From positions 1 to 64,000 of the forward strand of contig JAIMKV010000017.1 of the NCBI GenBank assembly GCA_020692205.1: a DNA stretch of 64,000 nucleotides, written 5' to 3'. Positions 35,275 through 44,625 of the stretch are shown in pieces. Origin of the DNA: Myxosarcina sp. GA_180221_E-2-1-MAG-40_15 (GTDB lineage Bacteria > Cyanobacteriota > Cyanobacteriia > Cyanobacteriales > Xenococcaceae). Below the pieces are notes generated by a model. That model did no database searches. It was not told the origin of the DNA and worked only from the letters and a program-made list of their open reading frames with translations. A program made the translations under genes and the position numbers. Numbering within the stretch: position 1 is the stretch's first letter; every line of letters begins with the position of its first letter.

Positions 35275-35709
35275 ATGAAATCGAACCCAGAAACAAGACA
35301 ATATCACCTACAGGTTCAAACCGAGTTGGAAGCCTTAAAAGAGGTATTACAGTGGTTTGAAGGTTTAATATTTCCCTTAGTTCCTCAAAGAATGGGATGG
35401 CAATGCGAGGTAGCGCTAGTCGAAGCCTTCACTAATGCGGTTCGTCATGCTCATCATGGCTTACCTGAAACTACACCCATCGATCTAGAAGTTAAACTAC
35501 TCCCGAATTTTATCGAGATGCGGATTTGGGATCGAGGACAACCATTTGACATTCAGGCAAAGTTACGCAAGAGCGAGAAAGAAGCTAGCTTGATGGAAAA
35601 AGAAGGTGGCAGAGGATTACAATTTATTAAAAAGTTAACTGACGAATTACAATACCTCAACCTACCTAATCATCGCAACTGCCTGGTGATGCGGAAAAAC
35701 TATCTTTAG
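35275..35709 (+). CDS. anti-sigma factor-type serine kinase/ATPase
   Basis: A 144-residue single-domain HATPase_c protein of the RsbW/SpoIIAB type. Visible are the N-box (CEVALVEAFTNAVRHAHHG), the G1-like MRIWDRGQPF and the G2-like EGGRGLQFIKKLTDE. Proteins of this type bind and phosphorylate anti-anti-sigma or other partners. The sigma factor or antagonist is not adjacent. It could regulate a stress or photoprotection switch, but the target is unknown. Confidence 0.85.
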   Translation: MKSNPETRQYHLQVQTELEALKEVLQWFEGLIFPLVPQRMGWQCEVALVEAFTNAVRHAHHGLPETTPIDLEVKLLPNFIEMRIWDRGQPFDIQAKLRKSEKEASLMEKEGGRGLQFIKKLTDELQYLNLPNHRNCLVMRKNYL

Positions 35710-35724
35710 ATATGTGTTCTTGGC

Positions 35725-36615
35725 TCAAATTTCGTCAAACGCTCTTTCGATTAGCCTTCTAGCTAAGGTTTGAGTTCCAGTATGTTCATAGTAATTAGTT
35801 GATACATCGATAAAAGCCGCAACGTAATCTAGCTTACTATCTGAAAATTCTAAAAAGCTCTGTAAGTTATTCATGACTTTTTCAGGTGACAAATTCTTAC
35901 TTCTAACAAAGTTAGCCATCCAGCCTTTTACTGAGTCGAAACTTTCACCAATAAAATCTAGCTTACCTTTAGAGTTTCCTCCAGGGATTGATTCTGATAC
36001 ACCTTTAAAAGTTGAATTCGATTCCAAATCTTGGGGATTAATACCGCTCAAAGTTGACTGTACCTTGAGTAGAAAATCTGGACCTAGAGGAATTAAGCCA
36101 TCAACGCAAACTAAAGCCGTCATCCGCATTAACGATTCCCCGCTATAGTCGCTCAGTGCGCCCACAAAATCACCAATACTATCTCCTGGAATACCGTTGA
36201 TTTGGCAAAAAGCTAATAGTTCTACAACTAACTTAATTGACAAATCGAGTGCTTGAGCTTTATTGGGATTAGGAGTAACTCGACTCAGTAATCTTCCCAC
36301 TAAAGGAATTTTATTACCGACTTTGTTGGCTAATGCTGCCGAACCTAATGCTTGATCTGCACGATCTACGGTTTGATAGAGCCACATAGCACGACGATAC
36401 CCTTGAGACTTATCGTTATATAACCAGACTGCGCGATCGCCGATTTGTTGAATTAGTTCTGCATCGGTTTCACCTGTTACCTTACGAATTGTATCGACAA
36501 AGCCAACTGTGTTTTCCCACTCACCAGGAACTATTGAGTCCAATGATTTTAGCATCATGGTGGTAAGATTGTTTTTTGGTAGATTATCTACCAGTTCAAA
36601 TATAGATTCACTCAC
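35725..36615 (-). CDS. conserved hypothetical helical protein (296 aa)
   Basis: I do not recognise a named family. It starts at a GTG with AAGGAGCAAGCA just upstream, a good ribosome site. The 296-residue protein is mainly helical, with moderately hydrophobic segments (QALDLSIKLVVELLAFCQ and MTALVCVDGLIPLGPDFLLKV) that are probably buried helices rather than membrane spans. There is no signal peptide. It precedes a lipoprotein gene on the same strand, with a 45-base gap. Confidence 0.6.
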   Translation of the reverse strand: MSESIFELVDNLPKNNLTTMMLKSLDSIVPGEWENTVGFVDTIRKVTGETDAELIQQIGDRAVWLYNDKSQGYRRAMWLYQTVDRADQALGSAALANKVGNKIPLVGRLLSRVTPNPNKAQALDLSIKLVVELLAFCQINGIPGDSIGDFVGALSDYSGESLMRMTALVCVDGLIPLGPDFLLKVQSTLSGINPQDLESNSTFKGVSESIPGGNSKGKLDFIGESFDSVKGWMANFVRSKNLSPEKVMNNLQSFLEFSDSKLDYVAAFIDVSTNYYEHTGTQTLARRLIERAFDEI

Positions 36616-36660
36616 TGCTTGCTCCTTAATTGATCAATTTTCGGCGAGAATTTACGCCAA

Positions 36661-37164
36661 TTAGTTCAGCTTAGATAATCCTCTAAGATCAAATTTCCCC
36701 AGCCACTTTTCGCGATCGCCTTGGCTAAAAGAGGTATCTTTGGAGCGGATTTTGACCTGATAGCGATCGTTAATTAAGACTGCTGTACCTGTACTCCCCT
36801 GGCTTACGGCGGGGTATCCATTGATTCGCTCGGTGCTGCCTTGAAACTTCTCAACTGTACTAGGATTGTTTAACACATCAGAGATAGCTAAAATGGCAAT
36901 TTCTTTGCCATCTCGCTTTAATTTTGCCTGAGCAAAACCTGGTTTCTCCTGAGAATAAATTCGCTCGTATCCCTCTCCACTATCAGGGAAATAGCGGTTA
37001 AAAGAACTTCCTGATTGAGAACTATCTACGACTGCGGTTGCACCTTTACTAGTGCTTTCCTGTTGCGCTCGATCAAATTGGGAGGGAGCTTGCTGGGTAC
37101 AGGAGGTCAATAATAAGCAGCTAGCTAGAAAGCATGCGGTCAAGAATTTACGGAAACTAATCAT
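36661..37164 (-). CDS. cyanobacterial lipoprotein
   Basis: A 167-residue lipoprotein with signal peptide FLTACFLASCLLLTSC and a lipobox Cys at about residue 22, followed by a Gln/Ser-rich linker and a small beta domain (EGYERIYSQEKPGFAQAKLKRDGKEIAILAISD and GTAVLINDRYQVKIRS). The family has no known role that I can name. It lies upstream of the 296-residue gene on the same strand. Confidence 0.75.
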   Translation of the reverse strand: MISFRKFLTACFLASCLLLTSCTQQAPSQFDRAQQESTSKGATAVVDSSQSGSSFNRYFPDSGEGYERIYSQEKPGFAQAKLKRDGKEIAILAISDVLNNPSTVEKFQGSTERINGYPAVSQGSTGTAVLINDRYQVKIRSKDTSFSQGDREKWLGKFDLRGLSKLN

Positions 37165-37444
37165 GTTTAGCCTGTTTGCCTTAAATTACCTAGTTTTATT
37201 CTCTAACTTGATGATCGGTATTTTGAATTAATTTATTAAATCTTTAACAAGAGCAAGTTAAATTAATTTGCTTGGCTTTAATTGTTAATGAGTAAATATT
37301 ATTAATAAGTCTAAAAATTACGCTCATTATGTGTAGCCTTATGCTTAGCAATTAAGCAAAACTGGTAAAAAGTTTAATGATTACATTACAATAAATATCT
37401 AATCGAAAATGATGCAAGCTATTAAATTTAGTATTTAATTCTCC

Positions 37445-38044
37445 ATGCGCGATCGCATTATATCTTGGCTAAAAAAAAATGTTTCCGATCATCGTTTGCA
37501 GCATATTTTAGGAGTAGAAGAAACCTGCATTACCCTAGCTCGTTGTCATCAGCTAAATGAATCGCAGGCAGCTCAAGCAGGCTTAATGCACGATTTAGCA
37601 AAGTTTTTTCCGCCGCAAAAATTACTGAAAATAGCTAGTGAAGCTAAAATACCTATAGACGAGGTCTGTTTACAAAATCCGCACCTGCTTCATGCTGAAG
37701 TTAGCGCAGTCGTTGCCCAAGAAGAATTTAAGGTAGAAGACCCACAAATTTTAGCTGCTATTGGTAATCATACTTTGGGCGCGCCACAGATGAGTAAACT
37801 AAGCTGCGTGGTTTTTATTGCCGACGTGTTAGAACCCAATCGGGGAGACAATGCAGAATTGGCAGCGATGCGGATAGTAGCGACAAACAATCTTTACAAA
37901 TGTGTACAGCAGACCAGCGATTATTCATTAAAATATTTATTAAGCAAACAAAAAATTATTCATCCCCGTACTGTCTTAACCAGAAATTGGGCTTCAGTAA
38001 AAGCCAGCGCGAATTCAGTAGAGTTATCAATTGATCCTAAGTAG
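37445..38044 (+). CDS. yqeK: HD-domain phosphohydrolase YqeK
   Basis: A 199-residue HD-domain enzyme of the YqeK type, a diadenosine tetraphosphatase in Firmicutes studies. The metal motif is complete: H20 in LQHILGVEE, HD in GLMHDLAKF, H in LLHAEVSA, H in IGNHT, and D in FIADVLEPNR. It begins a run yqeK-rsfS-CGLD27-asparaginase on one strand, frequent in cyanobacteria. It lacks the NadD domain fused in some relatives. Confidence 0.9.
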   Translation: MRDRIISWLKKNVSDHRLQHILGVEETCITLARCHQLNESQAAQAGLMHDLAKFFPPQKLLKIASEAKIPIDEVCLQNPHLLHAEVSAVVAQEEFKVEDPQILAAIGNHTLGAPQMSKLSCVVFIADVLEPNRGDNAELAAMRIVATNNLYKCVQQTSDYSLKYLLSKQKIIHPRTVLTRNWASVKASANSVELSIDPK

Positions 38045-38099
38045 CTAAGCAAACCAATCATCCCTCAATCATCCAAAACAAACTTTAAATTATATTTGC

Positions 38100-38516
38100 A
38101 TGAGAAAATCATCAGAACCAGCAATTGCCACCCAAAATCAAACTGCTCAAACTAAATCGATAATTAATAGTCAAGAATTAGCTTGGCAGATAGCCATAGC
38201 TGCTGAAGATAAAAAAGCGCAGGATCTTGTCCTTTTGAAAGTTGGTGACGTTTCCTACTTGGCTGATTATTTTGTGATCGTTACTGGATTCTCACGAACT
38301 CAGCTAAATGCGATCGCCGAATCGATTGAAGAACAACTAGAAGAGAAGTTTAACCTCTACCCCACCAGAGTTTCAGGTAAAAGAGAAGGTAACTGGATCG
38401 TTCAAGATTACGCCGATGTCATCGTTCATATTTTTCTGCCTGAAGAGAGAGAATACTACAATCTAGAAGCTTTTTGGGGACATGCCGAACGCCTTGAATT
38501 TTCTCAGTCTAGTTAA
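38100..38516 (+). CDS. rsfS: ribosomal silencing factor RsfS
   Basis: A 138-residue RsfS/Iojap protein, which binds L14 and blocks subunit joining during starvation. It has [38 protein letters not shown] and [29 protein letters not shown], both family signatures. An N-terminal extension of about 25 residues precedes the domain. It sits 55 bases after yqeK. Confidence 0.95.
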   Translation: MRKSSEPAIATQNQTAQTKSIINSQELAWQIAIAAEDKKAQDLVLLKVGDVSYLADYFVIVTGFSRTQLNAIAESIEEQLEEKFNLYPTRVSGKREGNWIVQDYADVIVHIFLPEEREYYNLEAFWGHAERLEFSQSS

Positions 38517-38529
38517 GATCGTTCTGGAT

Positions 38530-39033
38530 ATGAATAAATCTACCGTCAATTTTTGCCCCGTCCCCAAAGAACAGCAGCCGATCTATGAATATGAACAACT
38601 AAAAGCATCTTGGTTGTTTGACTGGGGAACATTAGCTGTAAATCAATACACCAAGAAGATAGCTTGGGTAAGTTTTTGGAGTCTGGTTTTTGTCGTTCCA
38701 CTATCAATGTCTATTTTTACACCAGCCAAAGAACTGCTGGAATTTGTTTTATCGTGTCTAATTGGGGTTTCGTTGTTGACTGGACTATTTTTATCAAGAA
38801 TTTATTTGGGCTGGCAATATGTTAAAGATCGTCTGCACAGCGATCGCATATTTTACGAAGAGTCTGGCTGGTATGATGGTCAAACTTGGCTTAAACCAAC
38901 AGCAATGTTGGATCGCGATCGTTTGGTTGTAAGTTACGAAATTGAGCCGATTTTAGGCAGACTACACAAAACCTATGGACTGATCGCGGCAATGGTTACG
39001 CTCAGCAGCCTAATCTGGTTAATTTTTGCTTAA
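38530..39033 (+). CDS. CGLD27/Ycf36-like membrane protein
   Basis: A 167-residue protein with three membrane helices, recognised as the DUF1230 family (CGLD27 in algae and plants, Ycf36 in plastids). The start at 38530 gives the usual CPVPKEQQPIYEYEQLKASWLFDW; the frame is open further upstream but inside rsfS. FYEESGWYDGQTWLKP is a conserved phrase. The plant homologue is linked to thylakoid photoprotection or iron response; the cyanobacterial role is not known. It follows rsfS with 13 bases. Confidence 0.9.
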   Translation: MNKSTVNFCPVPKEQQPIYEYEQLKASWLFDWGTLAVNQYTKKIAWVSFWSLVFVVPLSMSIFTPAKELLEFVLSCLIGVSLLTGLFLSRIYLGWQYVKDRLHSDRIFYEESGWYDGQTWLKPTAMLDRDRLVVSYEIEPILGRLHKTYGLIAAMVTLSSLIWLIFA

Positions 39034-39068
39034 GTTTTCCATTACTATTTTTTATTATTTGATTTTGC

Positions 39069-40022
39069 ATGACCAGGGGAAAAAGAATTCATACACCGTC
39101 GCTAGAAGTACATCTCTTAAGAGAAGGCATATTAGAATCATCTCATCAGGTAGAGGCGACAGTTTGTGACAGTAGAGGACGTGCCTTATTGATGGCGGGA
39201 AATTGTCAAACATCAGTTTTTATTCGCTCGGCTTTAAAGCCTTTTCAAGCACTAGCAGTAACTACGACGGGAACGCTACAGAAATATGACTTAAGCGATC
39301 GCGATTTGGCAATCATCTGTAGTTCTCATCAGGGAAACATCGAACAGGCTAGACAGGCATTTAATATTTTATGGCGTGCTGATGTTGATCCTCTGGCTCT
39401 GCAATGCCCGATTCCCGAAGGAAAAGCCAATCGGCTGGAGCATAATTGCTCTGGTAAACATGCTGGAGTTTTAGCTGTTTGTAAAAACTGTGATTGGCCA
39501 CTACACAACTATTTAAAACCTTCTCATCCTGTACAGCAGCTAATTCTCAGCAAAATATCAGAACTACTAGAAATGCCTGGAGATGAACTGATTGGCGCAC
39601 AAGATGACTGCGGGATGCCCACCTATTCAATGCAGCTACAGCAAATGGCGCATCTTTATGCGCACTTGGCAGCAGGTAGCAACCTCGATTTAGAACGGAT
39701 TACCCGTGCTATGACCTATCATCCCAGGATGATTGCTGGAGATGGTGCGTTTGATACCGAGTTAATGCGCCTAAGCGAAGGAGAGCTAGTTAGTAAATCT
39801 GGGGCAGAAGGTGTCCAATGTATCGGACGCGTTGGTCAGGGAATGGGACTGGCAATCAAAGTCAAAGATGGAGCAAAACGAGCTAAGTATGCTATCGCTA
39901 TACATTTGTTAAAACAGATGGGTTGGATTAGTCCTGCTATTGCCGAGGTGTTGTCGGATAGTTTTGTACAACTAACTAGTTTTAAACGGTTAGAAGCGGT
40001 TGGAGAGTTGTCAATTTTATAA
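39069..40022 (+). CDS. asparaginase (Rhizobium-type, class 3)
   Basis: A 317-residue asparaginase of the DUF-style II/class 3 family, which hydrolyses Asn to Asp and ammonia. Family blocks are EATVCDSRGRAL, IRSALKPFQALA, CSSHQGNIEQARQ, HNCSGKHAGVLA and GAQDDCGMPTYSM, with Cys and Ser residues that carry the reaction. It is cytoplasmic, with no signal peptide. It ends the yqeK operon and converges on cbiC. Confidence 0.9.
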   Translation: MTRGKRIHTPSLEVHLLREGILESSHQVEATVCDSRGRALLMAGNCQTSVFIRSALKPFQALAVTTTGTLQKYDLSDRDLAIICSSHQGNIEQARQAFNILWRADVDPLALQCPIPEGKANRLEHNCSGKHAGVLAVCKNCDWPLHNYLKPSHPVQQLILSKISELLEMPGDELIGAQDDCGMPTYSMQLQQMAHLYAHLAAGSNLDLERITRAMTYHPRMIAGDGAFDTELMRLSEGELVSKSGAEGVQCIGRVGQGMGLAIKVKDGAKRAKYAIAIHLLKQMGWISPAIAEVLSDSFVQLTSFKRLEAVGELSIL

Positions 40023-40034
40023 CTTGACTCCTCT

Positions 40035-40733
40035 TTAATCCTGGAGAGTGACAGGAGAGGGGTATGTTTGTGTTGCCAGAATTATTAAGGCATTAAGAAT
40101 TGAGGCTGCTGCGGGAGAGCCACCTTTTCGACCTTCAATAGAAATTTGGGGAACGTCTAATTTAGCCAAAGCCTGTTTAGATTCGATCACAGAAACAAAG
40201 CCAACTGGAACACCAATCACTAATCCTGGTTTAACTGAGGAGTTTGACAACTGCTGACAAAGTGCCAAAAGTGCGGTGGGTGCATTACCTATGACATAAA
40301 TAGCTTGAGGATATTGCTGCCAACATCGCAGTAAGCCTGTTTCAGTACGAGTTTTTCCTGATTCAGCAACGTTAGCCTGTTCAATTGCCGCAATAATTGG
40401 ATTATTAAAAGTTTTAGCGACTAAATTACCGATTCCTTGCTTGACCATCGTTACATCAGTCACAATAGGCACTTGTTGCCGCAGAAGAGCGATCGCCGAA
40501 TTGATCGCCCCAGGACTAAACCTCAACAAGTTAAGATACTCAAAATCTGCCGTGGCATGGATTACCCGCCTGGCGATCGCATATTGCTGAGGGCTAAGAT
40601 GATGTTTTCCCACTTCGCGATCGATAATCGCAAAGCTTTGCTCAACGATAGGATGGTTTAACCTGTGATTTGAGGTATTTAATCCTAAATTATAATTATT
40701 GATCAAATTTAACCACTGCCCAATCGGATTCAC
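40035..40733 (-). CDS. cbiC: precorrin-8X methylmutase
   Basis: A 232-residue CobH/CbiC, which shifts the C-11 methyl to C-12 in cobalamin ring synthesis. Family motifs are IVEQSFAIIDREVG, the active-site His in RVIHATADFEY and VIGNAPTALL near the C-terminus, ending at GRKGGSPAAASILNAL. It is preceded by a 2H phosphoesterase gene on the same strand with a 38-base overlap, so the two are likely cotranscribed. No other cobalamin genes are nearby. Confidence 0.93.
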   Translation of the reverse strand: MNPIGQWLNLINNYNLGLNTSNHRLNHPIVEQSFAIIDREVGKHHLSPQQYAIARRVIHATADFEYLNLLRFSPGAINSAIALLRQQVPIVTDVTMVKQGIGNLVAKTFNNPIIAAIEQANVAESGKTRTETGLLRCWQQYPQAIYVIGNAPTALLALCQQLSNSSVKPGLVIGVPVGFVSVIESKQALAKLDVPQISIEGRKGGSPAAASILNALIILATQTYPSPVTLQD

Positions 40734-41472
40734 GATGATATTGAATCATATCCTCAAACTTACGTAACTGTGCTTCTGTAACGCTGAACTCTGGTAACTC
40801 GCTCTCTACAAGACGGTCATTAATCTGCGACAGGACAATACAAAGGCGATCGCGATTTAGACTATCTGGTATGTCGTCGAAATATCCCAAAGTAATATGA
40901 GCGGTAAAATCATATTGTTGTTCAATTCCTAAACCAATCAACCCCGCATTTTGATAAAGAGAACGACGCAGCTGTATAACTGATTGATAGCTGGTCTGAT
41001 CTTTTGGGACTAAACAAGCCATAATCGCTCTTGGTCTGGTCACAATGCCCCATAATTGCCAAGCCAGAGGCTCATGATTAGATTCAGCTTGATATTGTTG
41101 AAAACTAGCTGTGACTTGCTGCTCTAATTCTCGATCAAAATTAGGGTTGGCGGCAACGACTTGACGATAACTCTCATCCCAAATTAAATCTGCCAAGGTG
41201 AAATGAAAGCTATCGGGAGGTAAAGGAATAAAAAAATCTGCTCCCAACTGCTCAGATAATTGCTGCTGTAGAGTTTCTACCTGATGATAAAAATCGTGGT
41301 TAGCCTTATCTTCTCCTGCAAGAGGAGTAATTACGCTATAGCCCGGAAATGATGCTGCTTTACCATCGACAAATTTAGGCGACTGCTGAATGCTTTGTAG
41401 CTGCATAGCACAAGCACTCGGTAAGGTTAACCTAGCAACTCGATTAATATATTCTTGATATGATTCGTCCAA
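40696..41472 (-). CDS. DUF1868-type 2H phosphoesterase
   Basis: A 258-residue protein of the 2H phosphoesterase group, related to 2'-5' RNA ligase. The two His-x-Thr motifs are FHFTLADL and AHITLGYF, as the family requires. The likely start is a TTG at 41472; no ATG precedes the conserved part, and the next Met is at residue 23. The substrate is unknown. The gene overlaps cbiC and may have been joined to it for historical rather than metabolic reasons. Confidence 0.8.
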   Translation of the reverse strand: MDESYQEYINRVARLTLPSACAMQLQSIQQSPKFVDGKAASFPGYSVITPLAGEDKANHDFYHQVETLQQQLSEQLGADFFIPLPPDSFHFTLADLIWDESYRQVVAANPNFDRELEQQVTASFQQYQAESNHEPLAWQLWGIVTRPRAIMACLVPKDQTSYQSVIQLRRSLYQNAGLIGLGIEQQYDFTAHITLGYFDDIPDSLNRDRLCIVLSQINDRLVESELPEFSVTEAQLRKFEDMIQYHRESDWAVVKFDQ

Positions 41473-41719
41473 TTCTTTCTTACCTCTGATTCAATTGGAC
41501 TCAATCAATAACGATATCCCTGTAATTAATTGAGTCTCTTAATCTTTATTGTGCCGTTTATTTAAGATAAACCCAAATTTTATGATCATCGAGTTTTAGT
41601 TGTCGCTCGCTATTTCTTTTAATGTCTTCAACATTCTTGGTTAAACTCTAGCCGTTGCTAGATCCAAAGCACCGCAACTTCTGACGATGCTTTGTTAAAT
41701 CTTATTGATTAGTAACCAA

Positions 41720-41815
41720 TTAGATAATATTAAACTTACGCAGACCCAGGTATAGACCTGAAGCAATTCCAGTATACAAACCAATAATTAATAAGAAAGC
41801 GATCGCGCCACCCAT
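41720..41815 (-). CDS. petL: putative cytochrome b6f subunit PetL
   Basis: A 31-residue single-helix peptide, MGGAIAFLLIIGLYTGIASG then LYLGLRKFNII, preceded by AAGGAG seven bases before the ATG. The length and the ending GLYLGLRKFNII match the cyanobacterial PetL pattern (a short helix, then G-L-Y/G-L-R and a terminal I/L). PetL stabilises the cytochrome b6f dimer in the thylakoid. It is a lone gene in a 556-base gap. The assignment rests on resemblance only; another 30-residue thylakoid subunit remains possible. Confidence 0.7.
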   Translation of the reverse strand: MGGAIAFLLIIGLYTGIASGLYLGLRKFNII

Positions 41816-42028
41816 TGAAGATCTCCTTGAGACATTTTTTAAAATAAACTTTTGTTGACTATCTTACCGCGAAACCTGGCGGGATCAAAAATTTCAGCAA
41901 TTATATCTACTTCCAACTTTAATGAGCGTAATATGTCACGTATTTCATCTATATCATGATTGCGATCGCACTCATAATCAACATAACTGATTAAGCTCAG
42001 ACATGATCCTAAAACCACAGCATTAACA

Positions 42029-43504
42029 ATGGATGATATTTTTCAGTACTACGCAATTCTGGGAATAAAGCAGACTGCTACCCCCGAAGCGACGAAAAAA
42101 GCTTACCGTAACCTGGCTAAAGTTTGGCATCCTGACCGCTATGTCGATAATCCCACCCTCAAAGCCAAGGCTGAAGCGGAAATAAAAAAAATCAATCAAG
42201 CTTACGCAGCCATTAAAGCTTATACGGATCACCCGCATCAAATCGTTGAGCCAAATATTAGCAATAGCCCCAAATCCAGGATATCTAAACAACAAAATAC
42301 TTCTGAGTCTCATTATCAACTTGGTGTGGCTTATGCCGAGCAAGAAAACTATCAAGCTGCTTTAGACAGCTTTGCCCAGGCGATTAAAGTTAATGTGGAT
42401 TATCTAGAAGCCTATCAATACCGTGGTTTTATTTTATCTAAGTTAGGCTATAAGCTGAGAGCCGATGCCGAGTTTAAAAAAGCTCACCAACTTAAGCTGA
42501 AAAAGTCAAAAAAATCATCCGAGCAATATCAACCCCAAGCAGATATTCAGCCGCAGTCTACCCCTCAAGTGAACGTTAAAACTCATCCTAGTCATTCATT
42601 ACAGTGCTATCAAACTATTGTCGCCGATAATAAACTTATTGGTTGTGTTGCCATCAGTAACCATAGTCAAACTTTTGCCAGTGCTAGCAACAGCCCAAAA
42701 ATTGAACTTTGGCAGCTAAATTCAGGTCAAAGAATTGGGGCACTTGTTGGTCATACAGATCAAGTTAACTGCTTGATTATGAGTCCCAGCGGTCAAACTT
42801 TAATTAGCGGTAGCAAAGATCGAACCATTAGGTTTTGGGACTTGAAAAAGAAGCAAATCGTGCGTACCTTTGGGGGACAGTTTGACGATCATCTGAGCGA
42901 GATTACTCATTTAGCAATTAGTCCTGACAATCAAATTTTACTTAGCTGCGATCTGGATAATTCCCTGAAGATTTGGGACATAAACTATGCCAGAGTGCTT
43001 AAAAATGTTTTCTTCTCTGCTGATGTAACCTGTCTGACGATTCATCCTCATGGTCAACTATTTTGCAGTGGTGGATTAGAGTCACAAGTTAAAATTAGAC
43101 AGATCAAAGACGGACAAGTGATTCGCTCTCTTAACAATACCTCTGGCGTATCGTCTTTAGCCTTTAGTCCTGACGGCAAATTATTAGCTACAGGGGGATT
43201 TAATTGTCAGATCAACCTGTGGGATCTGGTTACAGGTAAAGTTATTTACACCTTAGAAGGACATCAAGAGCGGGTATCAACAATCCTATTTGATACTGAT
43301 GGTCAAAGCCTGATCAGCGGTAGTTGGGATCAAACCATCAAACTGTGGGATCTAGTTACAGGCAAACAGATAGTCAGTGTCCAAGCTCATGCTGAAAAGA
43401 TTAATACCATGGCGATCGCTGGTGATTATCGAACTTTAGTTAGTGGTAGTGCCGATCGCACCATCAAATTGTGGCAATGTGGTTATCTAAATAATCTGAG
43501 CTAA
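42029..43504 (+). CDS. DnaJ-TPR-WD40 fusion protein
   Basis: A 491-residue protein. Residues 3-65 form a J-domain with the HPD tripeptide at 34-36 (KVWHPDRYVD), which stimulates Hsp70. A TPR-like pair follows (HYQLGVAYAEQENYQAALDS and LEAYQYRGFIL), then a Gln/Pro linker and about seven WD40 blades from residue 190 (repeated phrases like SGSKDRTIRFWDL and SGSWDQTIKLWDL). The domain order suggests an Hsp70 co-chaperone that tethers a client or scaffold. Cyanobacteria have several such fusions; the partner is unknown. Confidence 0.9.
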   Translation: MDDIFQYYAILGIKQTATPEATKKAYRNLAKVWHPDRYVDNPTLKAKAEAEIKKINQAYAAIKAYTDHPHQIVEPNISNSPKSRISKQQNTSESHYQLGVAYAEQENYQAALDSFAQAIKVNVDYLEAYQYRGFILSKLGYKLRADAEFKKAHQLKLKKSKKSSEQYQPQADIQPQSTPQVNVKTHPSHSLQCYQTIVADNKLIGCVAISNHSQTFASASNSPKIELWQLNSGQRIGALVGHTDQVNCLIMSPSGQTLISGSKDRTIRFWDLKKKQIVRTFGGQFDDHLSEITHLAISPDNQILLSCDLDNSLKIWDINYARVLKNVFFSADVTCLTIHPHGQLFCSGGLESQVKIRQIKDGQVIRSLNNTSGVSSLAFSPDGKLLATGGFNCQINLWDLVTGKVIYTLEGHQERVSTILFDTDGQSLISGSWDQTIKLWDLVTGKQIVSVQAHAEKINTMAIAGDYRTLVSGSADRTIKLWQCGYLNNLS

Positions 43505-43648
43505 AAGTAGCTTGCTGGTTGCTAAGCTATCAGTTTTGAAGTTATACCTGGTATTGAGCTGCTGTAATTCAGCTTTTTGGAGTGATCAATTCTTTTAAAA
43601 TCAACTTTTGGGAAATCGCTATCTTTTAGTTAATCGAATCGATAAAAG

Positions 43649-44302
43649 ATGAAATATATAGATCTGCAACGAAGATTAAAGCAATATCAAGTCGCAGGGT
43701 TAGTCACAGTTAAATTAAATTCTTCTCTACCAGTTTTAGCAGCAGAGTACCAACGTTGCTTGGAGTTAGGACTGTCTCAAAGTGACTTGGAAAGACTGGC
43801 TTCTATTAAAAATTATGAACATCTCGATCTTGTCTCTTGTATAGAGATTCAAGCTAGTCCTAATAATTTTCCACTACGGATTATTAAAGCCAAAGCTTAT
43901 AATTTGGGGCAAGTTAACAATCTGGCAAAATTAAAATTAGCTTTTCCTATTTTTAAAAACCAGCAATACGATTTTCGGACTAAAGTTTCCTGGTCACAAT
44001 GCGCTTATTCTATCGACCATTTGACTAGAGATTCTCAGGAGTTTACCAAATTTAAGCAAGATATTAAGACATTTATTGTTGCCATTAAACAGCAGCAATA
44101 TCATCAGCTAACAGGAGAGATAGCCAGAGAAGAAGCCTATGATGATTTATCAAACTATATTAGCTGGTGGAAGGGGGCGCAGTGGGAATATACTTTGGCA
44201 ACTCAAGCCTCTACCTTAGATTTGTTAAAACGGGCTTGGCTAGAACAACATTTAGCCCAACATAACTTAAGCCAGTTGCTGAGATATAGCCCCATTGATT
44301 AA
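43649..44302 (+). CDS. hypothetical protein (217 aa)
   Basis: The family is not recognised. A 217-residue soluble protein with a Leu-rich amphipathic start (MKYIDLQRRLKQY), an alpha/beta middle and a helical C-terminus. It lies between the DnaJ fusion and a broken gene on the same strand. No signal peptide or membrane segment. No function can be inferred. Confidence 0.6.
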   Translation: MKYIDLQRRLKQYQVAGLVTVKLNSSLPVLAAEYQRCLELGLSQSDLERLASIKNYEHLDLVSCIEIQASPNNFPLRIIKAKAYNLGQVNNLAKLKLAFPIFKNQQYDFRTKVSWSQCAYSIDHLTRDSQEFTKFKQDIKTFIVAIKQQQYHQLTGEIAREEAYDDLSNYISWWKGAQWEYTLATQASTLDLLKRAWLEQHLAQHNLSQLLRYSPID

Positions 44303-44348
44303 GCCGATTAAACCCCGAAATAGTCTACAGTCAATAATCAAAACTGAA

Positions 44349-44562
44349 TGTCGCGATCGCTTAGCAGCAATTCAAGTCTAAAGCAGAAAGAAGCAGAAAT
44401 TGCCCAGAAAAATAGCCAGATCGCCAAATTAATAGCCTTAAGTCTGAATTGAATCATGGTCTTCAGGAATTAGAGCTTAAATATAAGCGATTAATTACTC
44501 AATTTATTCTTAGCCGTAGTGCAAAACAGCAGATTGATCGTCAAAACAAAAGCTTATTTTAA
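44349..44562 (+). pseudogene. decayed paralogue of the 48-kb coiled-coil gene
   Basis: Between 44349 and 44562 two plus-strand frames together resemble the coiled-coil protein at 48019-48681. One frame gives QKEAEIAQKNSQIAKLI; the other gives NSLKSELNHGLQELELKYKR and ends in QNKSLF with a TAA. The second part aligns with LKSECKGGLQELQTAYKKLQ of the intact gene. A frameshift and loss of both ends make it a pseudogene. A 26-base segment just after it recurs before the small gene at 47661. Confidence 0.65.
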
Positions 44563-44625
44563 ATATGCTATGAGTAAAACAAGGCGATCTCGCTGTATAT
44601 GCCAATTACGTATTGCCAAGTTGGA

